Source: Alphaproteobacteria bacterium (GTDB lineage: Bacteria > Pseudomonadota > Alphaproteobacteria > UBA8366 > GCA-2717185). Taken from it: a stretch of 64,000 nucleotides of DNA. The notes beneath the pieces are model-generated. The model had not been told where the DNA came from. It was given only the letters and a program-made list of their open reading frames with translations, and did not search any database. Position 1 is the first letter of the stretch. Each line of letters opens with the position of its first letter. Both the position numbers and the translations under genes were made by a program. Below are positions 1-10,498 of this stretch, in pieces. The stretch lies in contig WLWY01000001.1 in assembly GCA_012103325.1 (NCBI GenBank), positions 682,001-746,000 of the forward strand. Reading direction: 5' to 3'.

Positions 1-1
1 C

Positions 2-958
2 GTCTCGGTCGAAGCGATTTCGGCCACCTTGCGCGCCATGGTCGAGAAGCTGGAAGTGACCGAGCTCAACGTAAACGACCAGTCGATCCCAATCCTGCTG
101 GAGTCGGCCAGCGGCGCAATCGACGACCCGCGCGATTTGCACAATTTGTTCGTACGTGCCGGTAACGGCGAACTGCTGCCGCTTTCAGCCTTCGTGACCC
201 TGGAGGAAGCCGGCATCGCCGCTGAGCTCGACCGCACGGGGCAGAAGCGCGCGATTGAAATCGACTCCGGACTGGCGCCCGGCTATTCGCTGCGCGAAGG
301 GATGTCGGAAATCGAGACATTGGCGGCCGAAATTCTGCCGCCTGGGATTGGATTACGATTCATCAACGAGGCCGCGACCCTGGACGACACATCAAACGAA
401 GTCGCCATCACCTTCGGATTTGCCGTTCTGGTCGTGCTGCTGGTACTGGCGGCGCAGTTCGAGAGCGTGCTGAGCGCACTGGTCATCGTGCTAACCGTCC
501 CGTTCGGTCTTGCCGCCGCGGTCTTTTCGCTGAAGCTGACCGGCACGACGCTCAATATCTACAGCCAGATCGGCCTCGTGATGCTGGTCGGGCTGATGGC
601 CAAGAACGGCATCCTGGTCGTGGAGTTTGCCGATCAGCTGCGCGACCGCGGAAAGTCGGTTGCCGAGGCGATCCGCGAAGCCGCAATGGTGCGCCTGCGG
701 CCGGTCATCATGACCATGCTGTCGACCGTACTCGGCGCCCTGCCGCTCGTTCTCGCCAGCGGCGCCGGCGCCGAAGCGCGCCAGGCCATCGGCTGGGTCG
801 TGTTCGGCGGCCTTGGAATCGCGACAATCTTCACGCTGCTGCTGATCCCCGTGATCTACAGCCTGCTGGCGCCGCTCGCCCGACCCCGCGCCCATGCAGG
901 CGTGCGCCTCGACCGGGAGTTGCGCGCCATAGAGACGGCACCGGAAGCCGCGGAATAA
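2..958 (+). CDS. RND-family efflux transporter permease, C-terminal part (5' end outside window)
   Basis: The frame is open from the left edge of the window, so this is the last 318 or so residues of a gene that normally encodes about 1,000-1,050. RND permeases (AcrB/MexB or HAE1 type) are trimeric inner-membrane proton antiporters that pass drugs or lipophilic compounds to a periplasmic adaptor and an outer-membrane channel. The visible part starts in the second periplasmic region, then runs through the last membrane helices, with the family-typical stretches AAQFESVLSALVI, VGLMAKNGILVVEFA and RLRPVIMTMLSTVLGALPL. The substrate cannot be told from this fragment. It ends 5 bp before the convergent DM13 gene. 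The adaptor gene would be expected upstream, outside the window. Confidence 0.93.
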   Translation, partial: VSVEAISATLRAMVEKLEVTELNVNDQSIPILLESASGAIDDPRDLHNLFVRAGNGELLPLSAFVTLEEAGIAAELDRTGQKRAIEIDSGLAPGYSLREGMSEIETLAAEILPPGIGLRFINEAATLDDTSNEVAITFGFAVLVVLLVLAAQFESVLSALVIVLTVPFGLAAAVFSLKLTGTTLNIYSQIGLVMLVGLMAKNGILVVEFADQLRDRGKSVAEAIREAAMVRLRPVIMTMLSTVLGALPLVLASGAGAEARQAIGWVVFGGLGIATIFTLLLIPVIYSLLAPLARPRAHAGVRLDRELRAIETAPEAAE

Positions 959-963
959 GAACG

Positions 964-1443
964 TCAGGTCTTCAAATCGGCCGGCGAAATCAGAACGCTG
1001 AACTCTTCACACCAGATGACGACGCTCTCAAACTTGTTGAGACCGAGGCCTGCGGGAATCGTATATTTCTGGCTTCCCTTGAATGCACGTAGGCGGCCCA
1101 AATCGACGAACATGGTTTGTTTGACGTCACCGGATTCCCGAACGTTCGCCTTCGGTACCAGATAGACGTGATACTTCGGTCCGGGACCGACTTCGAAATC
1201 GCTCTCCAGAAAAACCGTGTTCTCGTAAACGGTGACGCCGCCCTTGCCGTAATGGATCGGGTCCGACGGGTTGGCATGGATGAAGGTGCCCTTCGCAACG
1301 ACCTTCGTGCGCTCGTCTTCGGCCAGCGTCTCCGCCGCCTCGGGCGGCGGGAAGACATAGGGGAAAGCGAAGAAGCCCAGCGCGACTCCGAATCCGGTCC
1401 CCATCACGCCGCCAATCAGAAAAATTGCGATTCCGCGCCACAT
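964..1443 (-). CDS. Membrane-anchored DM13 domain protein
   Basis: The product is 159 residues. Residues about 4-28 form one hydrophobic N-terminal segment (signal anchor), followed by a proline-rich linker and a DM13 domain at about 45-157. The C-terminal VVIWCEEFSVLISPADL and the KYHVYLVPK strand match DM13 domains, which have been proposed, on sequence grounds, to take part in electron transfer through a conserved Cys. That Cys is present in WCEEF. The domain probably faces the periplasm. The start ATG has a GAGG just upstream. The histidine phosphatase gene lies upstream on the same strand, 34 bp away, so the two may be co-transcribed. The biological role is unknown. Confidence 0.8.
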   Translation of the reverse strand: MWRGIAIFLIGGVMGTGFGVALGFFAFPYVFPPPEAAETLAEDERTKVVAKGTFIHANPSDPIHYGKGGVTVYENTVFLESDFEVGPGPKYHVYLVPKANVRESGDVKQTMFVDLGRLRAFKGSQKYTIPAGLGLNKFESVVIWCEEFSVLISPADLKT

Positions 1444-1477
1444 ATCCTCAATTCCCCTTACTGCTCCACATCAGTCA

Positions 1478-2038
1478 TCAACATGGTTCAATTTCCGTCG
1501 CCGTCCACCGTGGACTGTCTGTGCGCGGCGGATCGTGCCGGACGGGAACGCTATTGGCGAGACTGAAACCCATATCGAGCCGGGCATGGGTTTTTATCGC
1601 GCGGTATACGCCGCCATGCCCGACGATCAGCACCGGCCCCGGATGCTGCAGCGCCTCGTTGATGCCGCCGAGCGCGCGTTCAATGAAATCCGCGTAGGGC
1701 TCCGCGCCTTCCAGATATCCGCCATCGCGCCAGGTGTGATACCACGCACCCTGCACCTGCCCTTCGCCGACACCCCAATTGCATTCGATCAAGTCATCGA
1801 TTTTGACAATCGAAACCCCGAGGCGCCGGTTGACGATCTCCGCCGTTTCGCGCGCCCGGCGCAAGGGGCTGCAACAGATCGTTGCGATGCCGCACGACGC
1901 CAGCGGTTCGGCGGCAGTCCGCGCCTGCGCGCGACCGGTTTCATTCAACGATATGTCGCTCCGGCCCTGCGAGCAGCCGCTACGGTTCCAGTCTGTTTCG
2001 CCATGCCGCAGATAATAGAAGGCGCGGGTCTCAAGCAT
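1478..2038 (-). CDS. Histidine phosphatase family protein (phosphoglycerate-mutase fold)
   Basis: The product is 186 residues. The catalytic RHGE motif lies near the N-terminus (YYLRHGETDWNRSG), and the second catalytic His is in GHGGVYRAI near residues 140-150, with the partner Arg in the PLRRARETAE segment. This is the branch-1 histidine phosphatase fold shared by cofactor-dependent phosphoglycerate mutase, cobalamin phosphatase CobC and small-molecule phosphatases. The short length and the isolated position argue against glycolytic GpmA. The substrate cannot be assigned, and a CobC-like or broad-specificity phosphatase are both possible. It probably shares a transcript with the DM13 gene downstream. 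Confidence 0.85.
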   Translation of the reverse strand: MLETRAFYYLRHGETDWNRSGCSQGRSDISLNETGRAQARTAAEPLASCGIATICCSPLRRARETAEIVNRRLGVSIVKIDDLIECNWGVGEGQVQGAWYHTWRDGGYLEGAEPYADFIERALGGINEALQHPGPVLIVGHGGVYRAIKTHARLDMGFSLANSVPVRHDPPRTDSPRWTATEIEPC

Positions 2039-2194
2039 GGACCGAAGACACGATCAGGAGGCACCACACGGACACTCCTATCCCCTCTGGTGAGCACAAC
2101 CAAATATATGACAATATGAAGCATAGATGACCGATAAACGGGACGATATGATCGTCACGAAAGAATTAAACAGGCAAGGGAGGGCGCTCGAACC

Positions 2195-4135
<1,941 letters not shown>

Positions 4136-4138
4136 ACC

Positions 4139-4188
4139 ATCCGGAGACGTGCGGCACCTATTCGAGGCGAATCTGCGCGTCTCCGGAT
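4139..4188 (+). terminator. Hairpin after acsA (weak T tract)
   Basis: Perfect 11-bp arms ATCCGGAGACG (4139-4149) and CGTCTCCGGAT (4178-4188), extendable inward by several G-C and G-T pairs. It begins 3 bp after the acsA stop. No run of T follows (TGGTTAAATTT), so it may act as an mRNA 3'-end stabiliser or an inefficient terminator rather than a textbook intrinsic terminator. Confidence 0.5.
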
Positions 4189-4191
4189 TGG

Positions 4192-4206
4192 TTAAATTTC
4201 CTTAAC
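4192..4206 (+). promoter_or_regulatory. TTAA-N6-TTAAC motif upstream of the HerA-like gene
   Basis: GTTAAATTTCCTTAAC is a near-symmetric AT-rich site about 70 bp before the HerA-like ATG. It resembles the CtrA box of alphaproteobacteria (TTAA-N7-TTAA) but the spacer is 6, not 7. It could be chance in an AT-rich gap. Confidence 0.2.
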
Positions 4207-4276
4207 GTTTTCCAAAGAAATTCGTGGTTCTCTCGCACCATCGAAGCCGTTTTGCGGAAAGTAGAGAGACGCGGAC

Positions 4277-5839
4277 ATGGAAGACCAGGATCTCAAGATC
4301 GGCCACGTCGAATCGATATCGGGCGCGCTGATTTCCGGAATTATCGAGGACGACCGCACCAGCGACGCGGTTCAGTTCGGCGCCCTGGTCAAGGTGCCGG
4401 CTGCCGGCGCGGAAGTCTTTGGGCTGATCAATAACCTACGCACCGACTCAGGAGCCGACGGACGCGAACGCCGGCTCTTCGATATCGAACTGCTCGGTGA
4501 AACGGTCAAGGACAGCATGTTCGAACGCGGGGTATCGATTTATCCGACGCTTGGCGCGCCCGTCTACGTCGCGGTCGGCGATGACCTCGCTAAGGTCTAC
4601 GCGCGCCCCGACGTGGAAACGGTCCGGTTCGGCACAATTCATCAGGACCGCACCCTGCCCGCATTCGCCATGACCGACCGGCTTCTGGGACACCATTTCG
4701 CCATCCTCGGCACGACGGGTTCGGGAAAATCCTGTGCCGCCGCGCTGATCCTCCATGCCATTCTGAAGGATCACCATAACGGCCACGTCATCTTCCTCGA
4801 TCCGCACAACGAATATGCGCAGAGCTTCGGCGATGCGGCGGAACTGATCGATCTGACCAACCTGCGCCTGCCCTACTGGCTGCTGAATTTCGAGGAAGCC
4901 GTAGAAGTCCTGGTCAGCCGCGAGGGCCCTTACCGAGACAGCGAGATCGCCATTCTGAAATCGACGATCCTCGACGCCAAACGTCTCTACGCCGCCAAGT
5001 CCGGAACCGTCGACCATATTACGGTCGACACGCCAGTCCCCTATCATCTCGGCAGCCTGGTCCGTTGTATCGAAGATCAGATGTCGAAACTGGACCGGCC
5101 GGACAACACGATCCCCTACCTGCGCCTGCAATCCCGCATCGAAACGCTGAAGGACGACGCGCGTTTTTCCTTCATGTTCTCCGGCCTCGATGTCCGGGAC
5201 AACATGAGCCAGATCCTGTCCCGCCTGATGCGCGTGCCGGTCGACGGCAAGCCGATGACGATCATCGACCTTTCCGGCGTACCGTCGGAAATCGTCGACG
5301 TGGTCGTCTCGATGTTGTGCCGGACCGTGTTCGACTTTGCGTTATGGAACACCAACCAGCCGGCGCTTCCCGTCCTGCTCGTCTGCGAGGAAGCACACCG
5401 CTACATCAGCGCCGATAACACTGGCTTCGGGCCGACCAAGCAGGTCATGGCGCGCATCGCCAAGGAGGGCCGGAAATACGGCGTCTCCCTCTGTCTTGTC
5501 AGCCAACGGCCATCGGAGCTGTCGCTCGGCATCCTGTCGCAATGCAACACGCTGTTCGTGCTGCGGATGAGCAACGGCCCCGATCAGGACTTCGTGCGCG
5601 ATGCAGTGCCCGAAAGCGGCCTCGGCCTGCTGAACTCACTACCCGCCTTGCGGATGCAGGAAGCGATTGTCGTCGGCGAAGGCGTCACGGTGCCGATGCG
5701 CATCCGCTTCGACGACCTCGCCCCGGAACAGCAACCCCGCAGCGGCGCAGTCTCGTTCGCGCGGGCCTGGCGCGAAGATCTCACGGAGGATGGCTTCGTC
5801 GCAGAGACGATTGACCGCTGGCGGCACCAGGCGCGTTAG
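4277..5839 (+). CDS. HerA-like (DUF87) hexameric translocase ATPase
   Basis: The product is 520 residues. The N-terminal HAS-barrel-like region (about 1-110; IGHVESISGALISGII) is followed by the FtsK/HerA RecA-like core. Walker A is GTTGSGKS at about 145-152, Walker B is LLVCEEAHRYIS near 365-375, and a sensor-like LCLVSQRPSEL and RMSNGPDQDFV (arginine-finger region) follow. HerA proteins are DNA-pumping motors that in archaea pair with the nuclease NurA for end resection, and bacterial relatives occur with SIR2 or nuclease partners in defence. No nuclease gene is adjacent here: acsA lies upstream and an HpxZ-like gene converges from downstream. The role is therefore open, with DNA repair or chromosome processing the likeliest. 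Confidence 0.88.
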   Translation: MEDQDLKIGHVESISGALISGIIEDDRTSDAVQFGALVKVPAAGAEVFGLINNLRTDSGADGRERRLFDIELLGETVKDSMFERGVSIYPTLGAPVYVAVGDDLAKVYARPDVETVRFGTIHQDRTLPAFAMTDRLLGHHFAILGTTGSGKSCAAALILHAILKDHHNGHVIFLDPHNEYAQSFGDAAELIDLTNLRLPYWLLNFEEAVEVLVSREGPYRDSEIAILKSTILDAKRLYAAKSGTVDHITVDTPVPYHLGSLVRCIEDQMSKLDRPDNTIPYLRLQSRIETLKDDARFSFMFSGLDVRDNMSQILSRLMRVPVDGKPMTIIDLSGVPSEIVDVVVSMLCRTVFDFALWNTNQPALPVLLVCEEAHRYISADNTGFGPTKQVMARIAKEGRKYGVSLCLVSQRPSELSLGILSQCNTLFVLRMSNGPDQDFVRDAVPESGLGLLNSLPALRMQEAIVVGEGVTVPMRIRFDDLAPEQQPRSGAVSFARAWREDLTEDGFVAETIDRWRHQAR

Positions 5840-5841
5840 TC

Positions 5842-6219
5842 TCAATCTCCCAGATAGCTCACATGGGCCGCGACGATGCGCCAGCCTTCCGGCATGCGGA
5901 CCAAGGCCTGACTCTGCCTGCCATGTTTCCCGTCGCGGGAAAACTCGCGACAGGTCGTCGCACAGTCGCGCCCGAAGGTGGTGATCACCGTACGGCCGAC
6001 ATCGCGCGCGGTCCCAACCGACGGTCGGCCCTGACGAAAGGCGGAAATCGCCTCATGCCCATAATAATGCTCGCGGGTGAACGCGTAGCGTACCGTTAGC
6101 GGGTTGTTCCAAAACAATTCATCCAAGGTATCGGCATCGTTCGCTTGCAACGCCGTTTCGTAACGCTCGAAGACTTCTGTCACCTCTGCGACGACTTCGG
6201 GAATGTTGACGTCTTGCAA
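5842..6219 (-). CDS. HpxZ/AtzH-like NTF2-fold protein
   Basis: I chose TTG 6219 because AAGGAG sits 6 nt upstream. This gives 125 residues beginning near VNIPEVVAEVTEVFERYE, the family's normal N-terminus; a longer in-frame reading from 6264 would add an atypical extension. The sequence DELFWNNPLTVRYAF...YGHEAISAFRQGRPSVG...GRQSQALVRMPEGWRIVAAHVS is that of the HpxZ (DUF3225) group, SnoaL/NTF2-fold proteins. HpxZ is linked to oxalurate catabolism in enterobacteria, and AtzH to cyanuric-acid breakdown. No purine or allantoin genes are nearby, so the substrate here is unknown. It converges on the HerA-like gene with 2 bp between the stops. Confidence 0.8.
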   Translation of the reverse strand: MQDVNIPEVVAEVTEVFERYETALQANDADTLDELFWNNPLTVRYAFTREHYYGHEAISAFRQGRPSVGTARDVGRTVITTFGRDCATTCREFSRDGKHGRQSQALVRMPEGWRIVAAHVSYLGD

Positions 6220-6318
6220 ATCTCTCTCCTTCGTTTCGCACCGCGTTGACAAGCCTTTCGTCAAAACAGTACATCGGGCCTATATGTCGGCTTCCAATTT
6301 CTTTCCTGAGCTAGCGCG

Positions 6319-7515
6319 TTGAGCGCCGTCGAGCACGATGGTCCCGTCGCCGGACGCGGACCGCTGTTCGTTATCGCTGGGTCGCACGGTTCTCTGCATT
6401 GGGCCGTGCAAACCTTCTATCTATTGCTCCCCTTCATCAAGGAAGAATTCGGCCTCGACTACACGCAAACGGGCTTCCTGGTCACGATCGTTCATTTGAG
6501 CTCCTTCGCGGCCAACATACCGAGCGGCGTCGTGGTCGACGTCACCGGGCGGCGTACGGCCTGCCAACTCTTTTCATTGCTGGTTTGCGCCATTGGGTTG
6601 GCGGGGCTCGGCTGGGCGCGGGACTACTGGGTGCTTGCCACGTTCGTCGCGCTGATTTCGATGATGAATACGCTGTGGCATCCGGCCGCGATTGCGTTCC
6701 TTTCGGAAACCTATGCCAAACGTCGCGGTCTCGCTCTGTCCTTCCATACCATCGGTGCCAGCCTTGGCGATGCAGCCGCACCTGCCGCTGCCGGTGTTTT
6801 GATCACGGCGATCGGTTGGCATGAGACGGCGATGCTGGGCGCATTGGTTCCGTTGGCCGCTGCGATCCTGCTTTTCTTCTTCACGAAGGCCAGCCCAGCG
6901 ATGCCAAGCAGGGCCGCAGGAAGCGGCGGGTTCCGATCCTATATGACGGGCCTGCAACAGCTCGTCCGCAATATGGAAGTTTGGAAAGTCTGCGTGATGG
7001 CGGGGTTCAGAGGCACGAGCCAAACCGGGTTACGGACTTTTCTGCCGCTTTACCTCGCCGCTGCCTTTGCGGCGAACCCCTTCTGGATCGGCGTCACTCT
7101 TACGGTGCTGCAGTTGAGCGGCGCCGTCGCAACGCCCTTCGCCGGCGGCATTTCCGACCGGGTGGGTCGCCGTCCGGTGCTGTTTGCGGGCTTTGCCATG
7201 TCGATGGTTATCATCTTCGTCATGCCCTTAACAGACTCGCTGACGTTTTTCATCATCCTGGTCGGCTTCGCCGGCGTTTCCACCTTCGCCGTCCGACCGG
7301 TGATTCAAAGCTGGGCGCTGGAGAAAGCGCCGCCGCAGCTTGGCGGATCCATGGTCAGCCTTCTGTTCGGTACGCAATCCGCCTTCGCCATGGCGGTGCC
7401 GGTGATCGGCGGCCTCATCGCCGACATCTGGGGTATCGGGTTTGTGTTCTACGCACTCGCCGCGACGATCGTCGTCGCGATGATTGTCGCCGCGACGATT
7501 TCCGAGAAGCACTGA
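6319..7515 (+). CDS. MFS transporter
   Basis: The product is 398 residues with about 12 predicted membrane helices, a typical MFS length. The loop 2-3 motif is recognisable as VVVDVTGRRTACQ and its repeat in the second half as GGISDRVGRRPVLFAG. The gene starts at TTG (6319), since no in-frame ATG gives a complete first helix. It is divergent from the HpxZ-like gene, with about 100 bp between the starts. The DHFR-fold gene follows 5 bp after its stop, suggesting one transcript. The substrate is unknown; both sugar/acid uptake and drug-export subfamilies fit. Confidence 0.87.
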   Translation: MSAVEHDGPVAGRGPLFVIAGSHGSLHWAVQTFYLLLPFIKEEFGLDYTQTGFLVTIVHLSSFAANIPSGVVVDVTGRRTACQLFSLLVCAIGLAGLGWARDYWVLATFVALISMMNTLWHPAAIAFLSETYAKRRGLALSFHTIGASLGDAAAPAAAGVLITAIGWHETAMLGALVPLAAAILLFFFTKASPAMPSRAAGSGGFRSYMTGLQQLVRNMEVWKVCVMAGFRGTSQTGLRTFLPLYLAAAFAANPFWIGVTLTVLQLSGAVATPFAGGISDRVGRRPVLFAGFAMSMVIIFVMPLTDSLTFFIILVGFAGVSTFAVRPVIQSWALEKAPPQLGGSMVSLLFGTQSAFAMAVPVIGGLIADIWGIGFVFYALAATIVVAMIVAATISEKH

Positions 7516-7520
7516 CCGCC

Positions 7521-8018
7521 ATGCAGATTTTCATCGCCCAGACCATTGACGGATACATCGCCGGCCCGGACGATTCTCTCGATCATCTGACCCCGTTCAA
7601 CGACCCAGATTTCGGCTATGACGCATTCATCGCAACGGTCGATTCCGTCGTCTTGGGCCGCAAGACCTTCGACGTCATTTATCCGGACCATGGCTGGACT
7701 TATCCCAGTCATCTGCCCGGCTGCGTTCTCACCTCGCGGCCCTTGCCAGACGACGTGCCGGACAATGTGATCGGAACGGCGGATATCGATCGCGTGGCGG
7801 CGGAATACAGCAACGCCTTCGTCGATGGCGGCGCTCAGGTCATCCGCACCTTCTGCGACCGAAATCTGATCCGGGAAGCGCGTATCTTCACGCTGCCAAT
7901 TCTGCTTGGCGACGGCACACAGCTATTCGCCTCCGGAGCCGCGACGCAGCAGTCCTGGACGCTGATCGACACGCGCCGCTTTCCCTGCGGCACCGTACTG
8001 ACCCACTACAAAATTTAA
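7521..8018 (+). CDS. Dihydrofolate reductase family protein (RibD C-terminal-like)
   Basis: The product is 165 residues. It has the RibD_C/DHFR-like fold: MQIFIAQTIDGYIAGPDDSLDHL at the N-terminus, SVVLGRKTFDVI, and FVDGGAQVIRTFC for NADPH binding, ending in FTLPILLGDGTQLF. Proteins of this type (YyaP/YwjB group) are NADPH-dependent reductases of unknown substrate, and are not the folate-pathway DHFR FolA. I start it at ATG 7521, 5 bp after the MFS stop; the longer in-frame extension upstream only reads the MFS gene out of frame. Its stop abuts that of the convergent TauD-like gene. Confidence 0.85.
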   Translation: MQIFIAQTIDGYIAGPDDSLDHLTPFNDPDFGYDAFIATVDSVVLGRKTFDVIYPDHGWTYPSHLPGCVLTSRPLPDDVPDNVIGTADIDRVAAEYSNAFVDGGAQVIRTFCDRNLIREARIFTLPILLGDGTQLFASGAATQQSWTLIDTRRFPCGTVLTHYKI

Positions 8019-8876
8019 TTAGGCCGTCGGTCCGTCTCCGGCAACGGTGGTGCGGTGCATGACCCGGCGATAACGTGCTTTGTCCCACGACTGGCCGCGA
8101 TGCAGAACGCAGCGGTTGTCCCAAATGACAAGATCCTTGGCCTGCCATTTGTGGGAATAGGTGAATTCGGGTCGCGTGGCGCGCGCCACCAGATCCTTCA
8201 GCAATGCGCGGCCTTCCTCGACCGGCCAATCGACGATGTGCGACGCATGCGATCCCGTATAGAAGCCCTTCTTGCCGTTCACCGGATTTACGCGCACCAC
8301 CGCTTGCCGCACCGGTGGCGTTTCGTTCTTATGCTCGTCATCCAGCAACTCCGGATCGACCAAGCCACGGGAATAGGAAAAGTCGTGCACGGCGACCAAC
8401 CCTTCGAGACGCTCCTGCTCCGCCGAGGTCAGCGAAGCGTAAGCCGCGCGCATGCTGCCGAATTCGGTTTCCGCGCCTTCCGGCGGCACCTCCCGTCCGG
8501 ACAAGAGCGACGCCAGCGCCGGCACCGGTTTGAAGGAACTGTCGGTGTGCCACATCTCATTGCCGGAGTTGTAAACAATCCGCCAGCTGTCGACCGGCAG
8601 GATCTCGTCGGTTTCCGGGTCGACATTGGAAATATCGGCAATATAGGTGCCGCCGCCGATATTGCTCTTCACCGTCGTCTCCAGCGCGCCAAAGTGTTGG
8701 CTGAAGGCGACCTGCTGATCATCGGTGAAGTCCTGATCGTGGAACACCAGCACCGAATATTCGTTAAAGGCGTCGAAAATTGGCGCGAAGGCCGCATCGT
8801 CGATCGGTTGGGTAATGTCGATGCCGGTAATCTCGGCGCCAATATTCTCCGTCAGTTTCCGAATCGTGATCGACAT
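8019..8876 (-). CDS. TauD/TfdA-family 2-oxoglutarate dioxygenase
   Basis: I start at ATG 8876 (AAGAGG 8 nt upstream), giving 285 residues. The Fe(II) facial triad is visible: H110 and D112 in MWHTDSSF and the distal H259 in VLHRGQSWD, followed by the Arg-rich RRVMHRTTVAGD that binds 2-oxoglutarate. The family couples 2-oxoglutarate and O2 to hydroxylation of substrates such as taurine, alkyl sulfates, 2,4-D or carnitine-like acids. The ending resembles TfdA-like enzymes, but the substrate cannot be fixed from sequence. It is divergent from the 2-hydroxyacid dehydrogenase gene, and both may belong to one catabolic locus. Confidence 0.88.
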   Translation of the reverse strand: MSITIRKLTENIGAEITGIDITQPIDDAAFAPIFDAFNEYSVLVFHDQDFTDDQQVAFSQHFGALETTVKSNIGGGTYIADISNVDPETDEILPVDSWRIVYNSGNEMWHTDSSFKPVPALASLLSGREVPPEGAETEFGSMRAAYASLTSAEQERLEGLVAVHDFSYSRGLVDPELLDDEHKNETPPVRQAVVRVNPVNGKKGFYTGSHASHIVDWPVEEGRALLKDLVARATRPEFTYSHKWQAKDLVIWDNRCVLHRGQSWDKARYRRVMHRTTVAGDGPTA

Positions 8877-8952
8877 TATTTTTGCCTCTTTCATCAAACC
8901 CAACACACCTATTCAAGCAGCAACACAGCCACCGAAACAAGAGGCGGCGCGC

Positions 8953-8980
8953 TTGACGCTAAAAACAGCGCCCGTACTAT
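8953..8980 (+). promoter_or_regulatory. Sigma-70-like promoter for the hydroxyacid dehydrogenase gene
   Basis: TTGACG (8953-8958), 16-bp spacer, TACTAT (8975-8980). It lies about 95 bp before the ATG at 9077, in the gap divergent from the TauD-like gene. Seen by eye, not tested. Confidence 0.4.
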
Positions 8981-9076
8981 TGATCTCTCTAGACGCGAAT
9001 CCTTCACTGCATCGACTTTAAAGAACCTGTCCCGCTCCCCAGAGGCGCGGTACGCAACGAATGAGAATTCTTTCCT

Positions 9077-10069
9077 ATGCCGAACCCACTGAACTTATTT
9101 CTCGCCGGGCGTATGTCCGCGCCGCGGGCCGAGTGGCTTGCGGAACGCCTGATCACGGACTGGAATATTTCGTCCTGGACGGAGGACGAGCCCTTCGACC
9201 GGTTCGTTGAACTGGCGCCGCAAGCCGACGCCTTCGTCGGCGGCCGCATCCATGGCGACTGGCCGGCAATCCCGAACCTCAAACTCTACCAAATTCCCTT
9301 CACCGGGCACGATTGGATTGGCCCGGCACAAGTACCGGCGGGCTGCTGTGTCTGCAACACCTACGAGCACGAGATCGCTATCGCGGAGTATGTGTTCGGC
9401 GCGATGCTGGAGTGGGAGATCGGCATCGCCAAATCCGACCGGCAGTTCCGGTCCCATGGTTGGGAGGGGCGCACGCCGGGCATCGGTCCGAGCCATGGGG
9501 AATTGTTCGGCAAGACGATCGGCATCGTCGGTTATGGTCACATCGGACGAGAGGTCGCTCGGCGCGCGCAAGCCTTCGGGATGCGCTGCGTCGCTGCCAC
9601 GCGCACGCTTCGCTCGACCGAAGAACCGCTCGACTGGATCGACACGATGGATGCCCTGGAACGGCTGCTCGGCGAGAGCGACTACATCCTGGTCGCCTTG
9701 CCGCTGTCCGATGAGACGAGAGGCCTGTTCGACACCGTACGCTTGGCGCAAATGAAGCCGGACGGCGTTATCATCAATGTCGGGCGCGGCCATATCCTCG
9801 AAGAGGAAGCGCTATATACGGCGCTCCATGAGAAGCGCATCGGTGGCGCGATCATCGATGTCTGGTACGCCTACCCGACCGATGCCGAACCGGAGCGGCC
9901 ACCATCGCAATTCCCGTTCCAGAACCTCGACAACATCATTATGACGCCGCACAACAGCGCGCGCAGTGCTGCAATGCGGGAGCGCCGCTGGGAGTTCATC
10001 GTCCGCAATCTGGACTGCCTCGCCCGCGGCGAACCGCTGGAGAATATCTGCTTCGAAGGGACCGGTTAG
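9077..10069 (+). CDS. D-isomer-specific 2-hydroxyacid dehydrogenase-like protein
   Basis: The product is 330 residues. The NAD(P)-binding Rossmann motif is GIVGYGHIGREVARRAQAFG near 150-167. The catalytic Arg is in NVGRGHIL and the His in MTPHNSAR. The usual catalytic Glu (as in DVYENEP) is replaced in the aligned segment by DVWYAYPTDAEPE. Proteins with this DVWYxYP variant form a recognisable branch of the family, so it may not be a canonical lactate, glycerate or formate dehydrogenase. The thioesterase gene follows 9 bp downstream, most likely in one operon. Confidence 0.85.
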   Translation: MPNPLNLFLAGRMSAPRAEWLAERLITDWNISSWTEDEPFDRFVELAPQADAFVGGRIHGDWPAIPNLKLYQIPFTGHDWIGPAQVPAGCCVCNTYEHEIAIAEYVFGAMLEWEIGIAKSDRQFRSHGWEGRTPGIGPSHGELFGKTIGIVGYGHIGREVARRAQAFGMRCVAATRTLRSTEEPLDWIDTMDALERLLGESDYILVALPLSDETRGLFDTVRLAQMKPDGVIINVGRGHILEEEALYTALHEKRIGGAIIDVWYAYPTDAEPERPPSQFPFQNLDNIIMTPHNSARSAAMRERRWEFIVRNLDCLARGEPLENICFEGTG

Positions 10070-10078
10070 GATTTCACG

Positions 10079-10498
10079 ATGAGCAAATATATCGAAACCT
10101 ACCGGAACATCGTAAGCCCTGCCGAACTCGACCATCTGGGCCATATGAATGCGCAGTATTATTTCGCGGCCATCGGCGGCGGCATCACGTCTTTTCAGAT
10201 TGCGCTTGGCCTAACGCCGAGCGATATGCGCGAGGGCCGTCGACTAGCATTCGTCGTGGTTCACGGCGACACGGATTTCAGGGCCGAGCTCAAGGCTGGA
10301 GATGTCATTCGGCTTGAAACAGGCGTCACCGAAATTGCCAATAAAACGGCGACATTCCATCACCGTCTGCTGAAGGTGGAAACCGAGACACTGTCATTCG
10401 AAGCCTATTTCAAATGCGTGCTATTGAATCTGGACACGCGCCGCGCCGTCGAAATCCCCGAGGATATCCGCAAAAAACTAGAGGCCTATCTGGTCTAA
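10079..10498 (+). CDS. Hotdog-fold acyl-CoA thioesterase (4HBT-like)
   Basis: The product is 139 residues. The sequence has the 4HBT thioesterase layout: YRNIVSPAELDHLGHMNAQYYF near the N-terminus carries the DxxGHMNxxxY active-site region of the YbgC/4HBT type, followed by DTDFRAELKAGDVIRLETGV. It should hydrolyse an acyl-CoA thioester in the cytoplasm; the acyl group is unknown. It lies directly behind the 2-hydroxyacid dehydrogenase gene. Its stop overlaps the stop of the convergent amidase gene by 4 bp (10495-10498). Confidence 0.85.
   Translation: MSKYIETYRNIVSPAELDHLGHMNAQYYFAAIGGGITSFQIALGLTPSDMREGRRLAFVVVHGDTDFRAELKAGDVIRLETGVTEIANKTATFHHRLLKVETETLSFEAYFKCVLLNLDTRRAVEIPEDIRKKLEAYLV

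Noticed and set aside
4277..5839. HerA-based phage defence system
   Set aside because: No SIR2, NurA or other effector gene adjacent; neighbours are acsA and an HpxZ-like gene.
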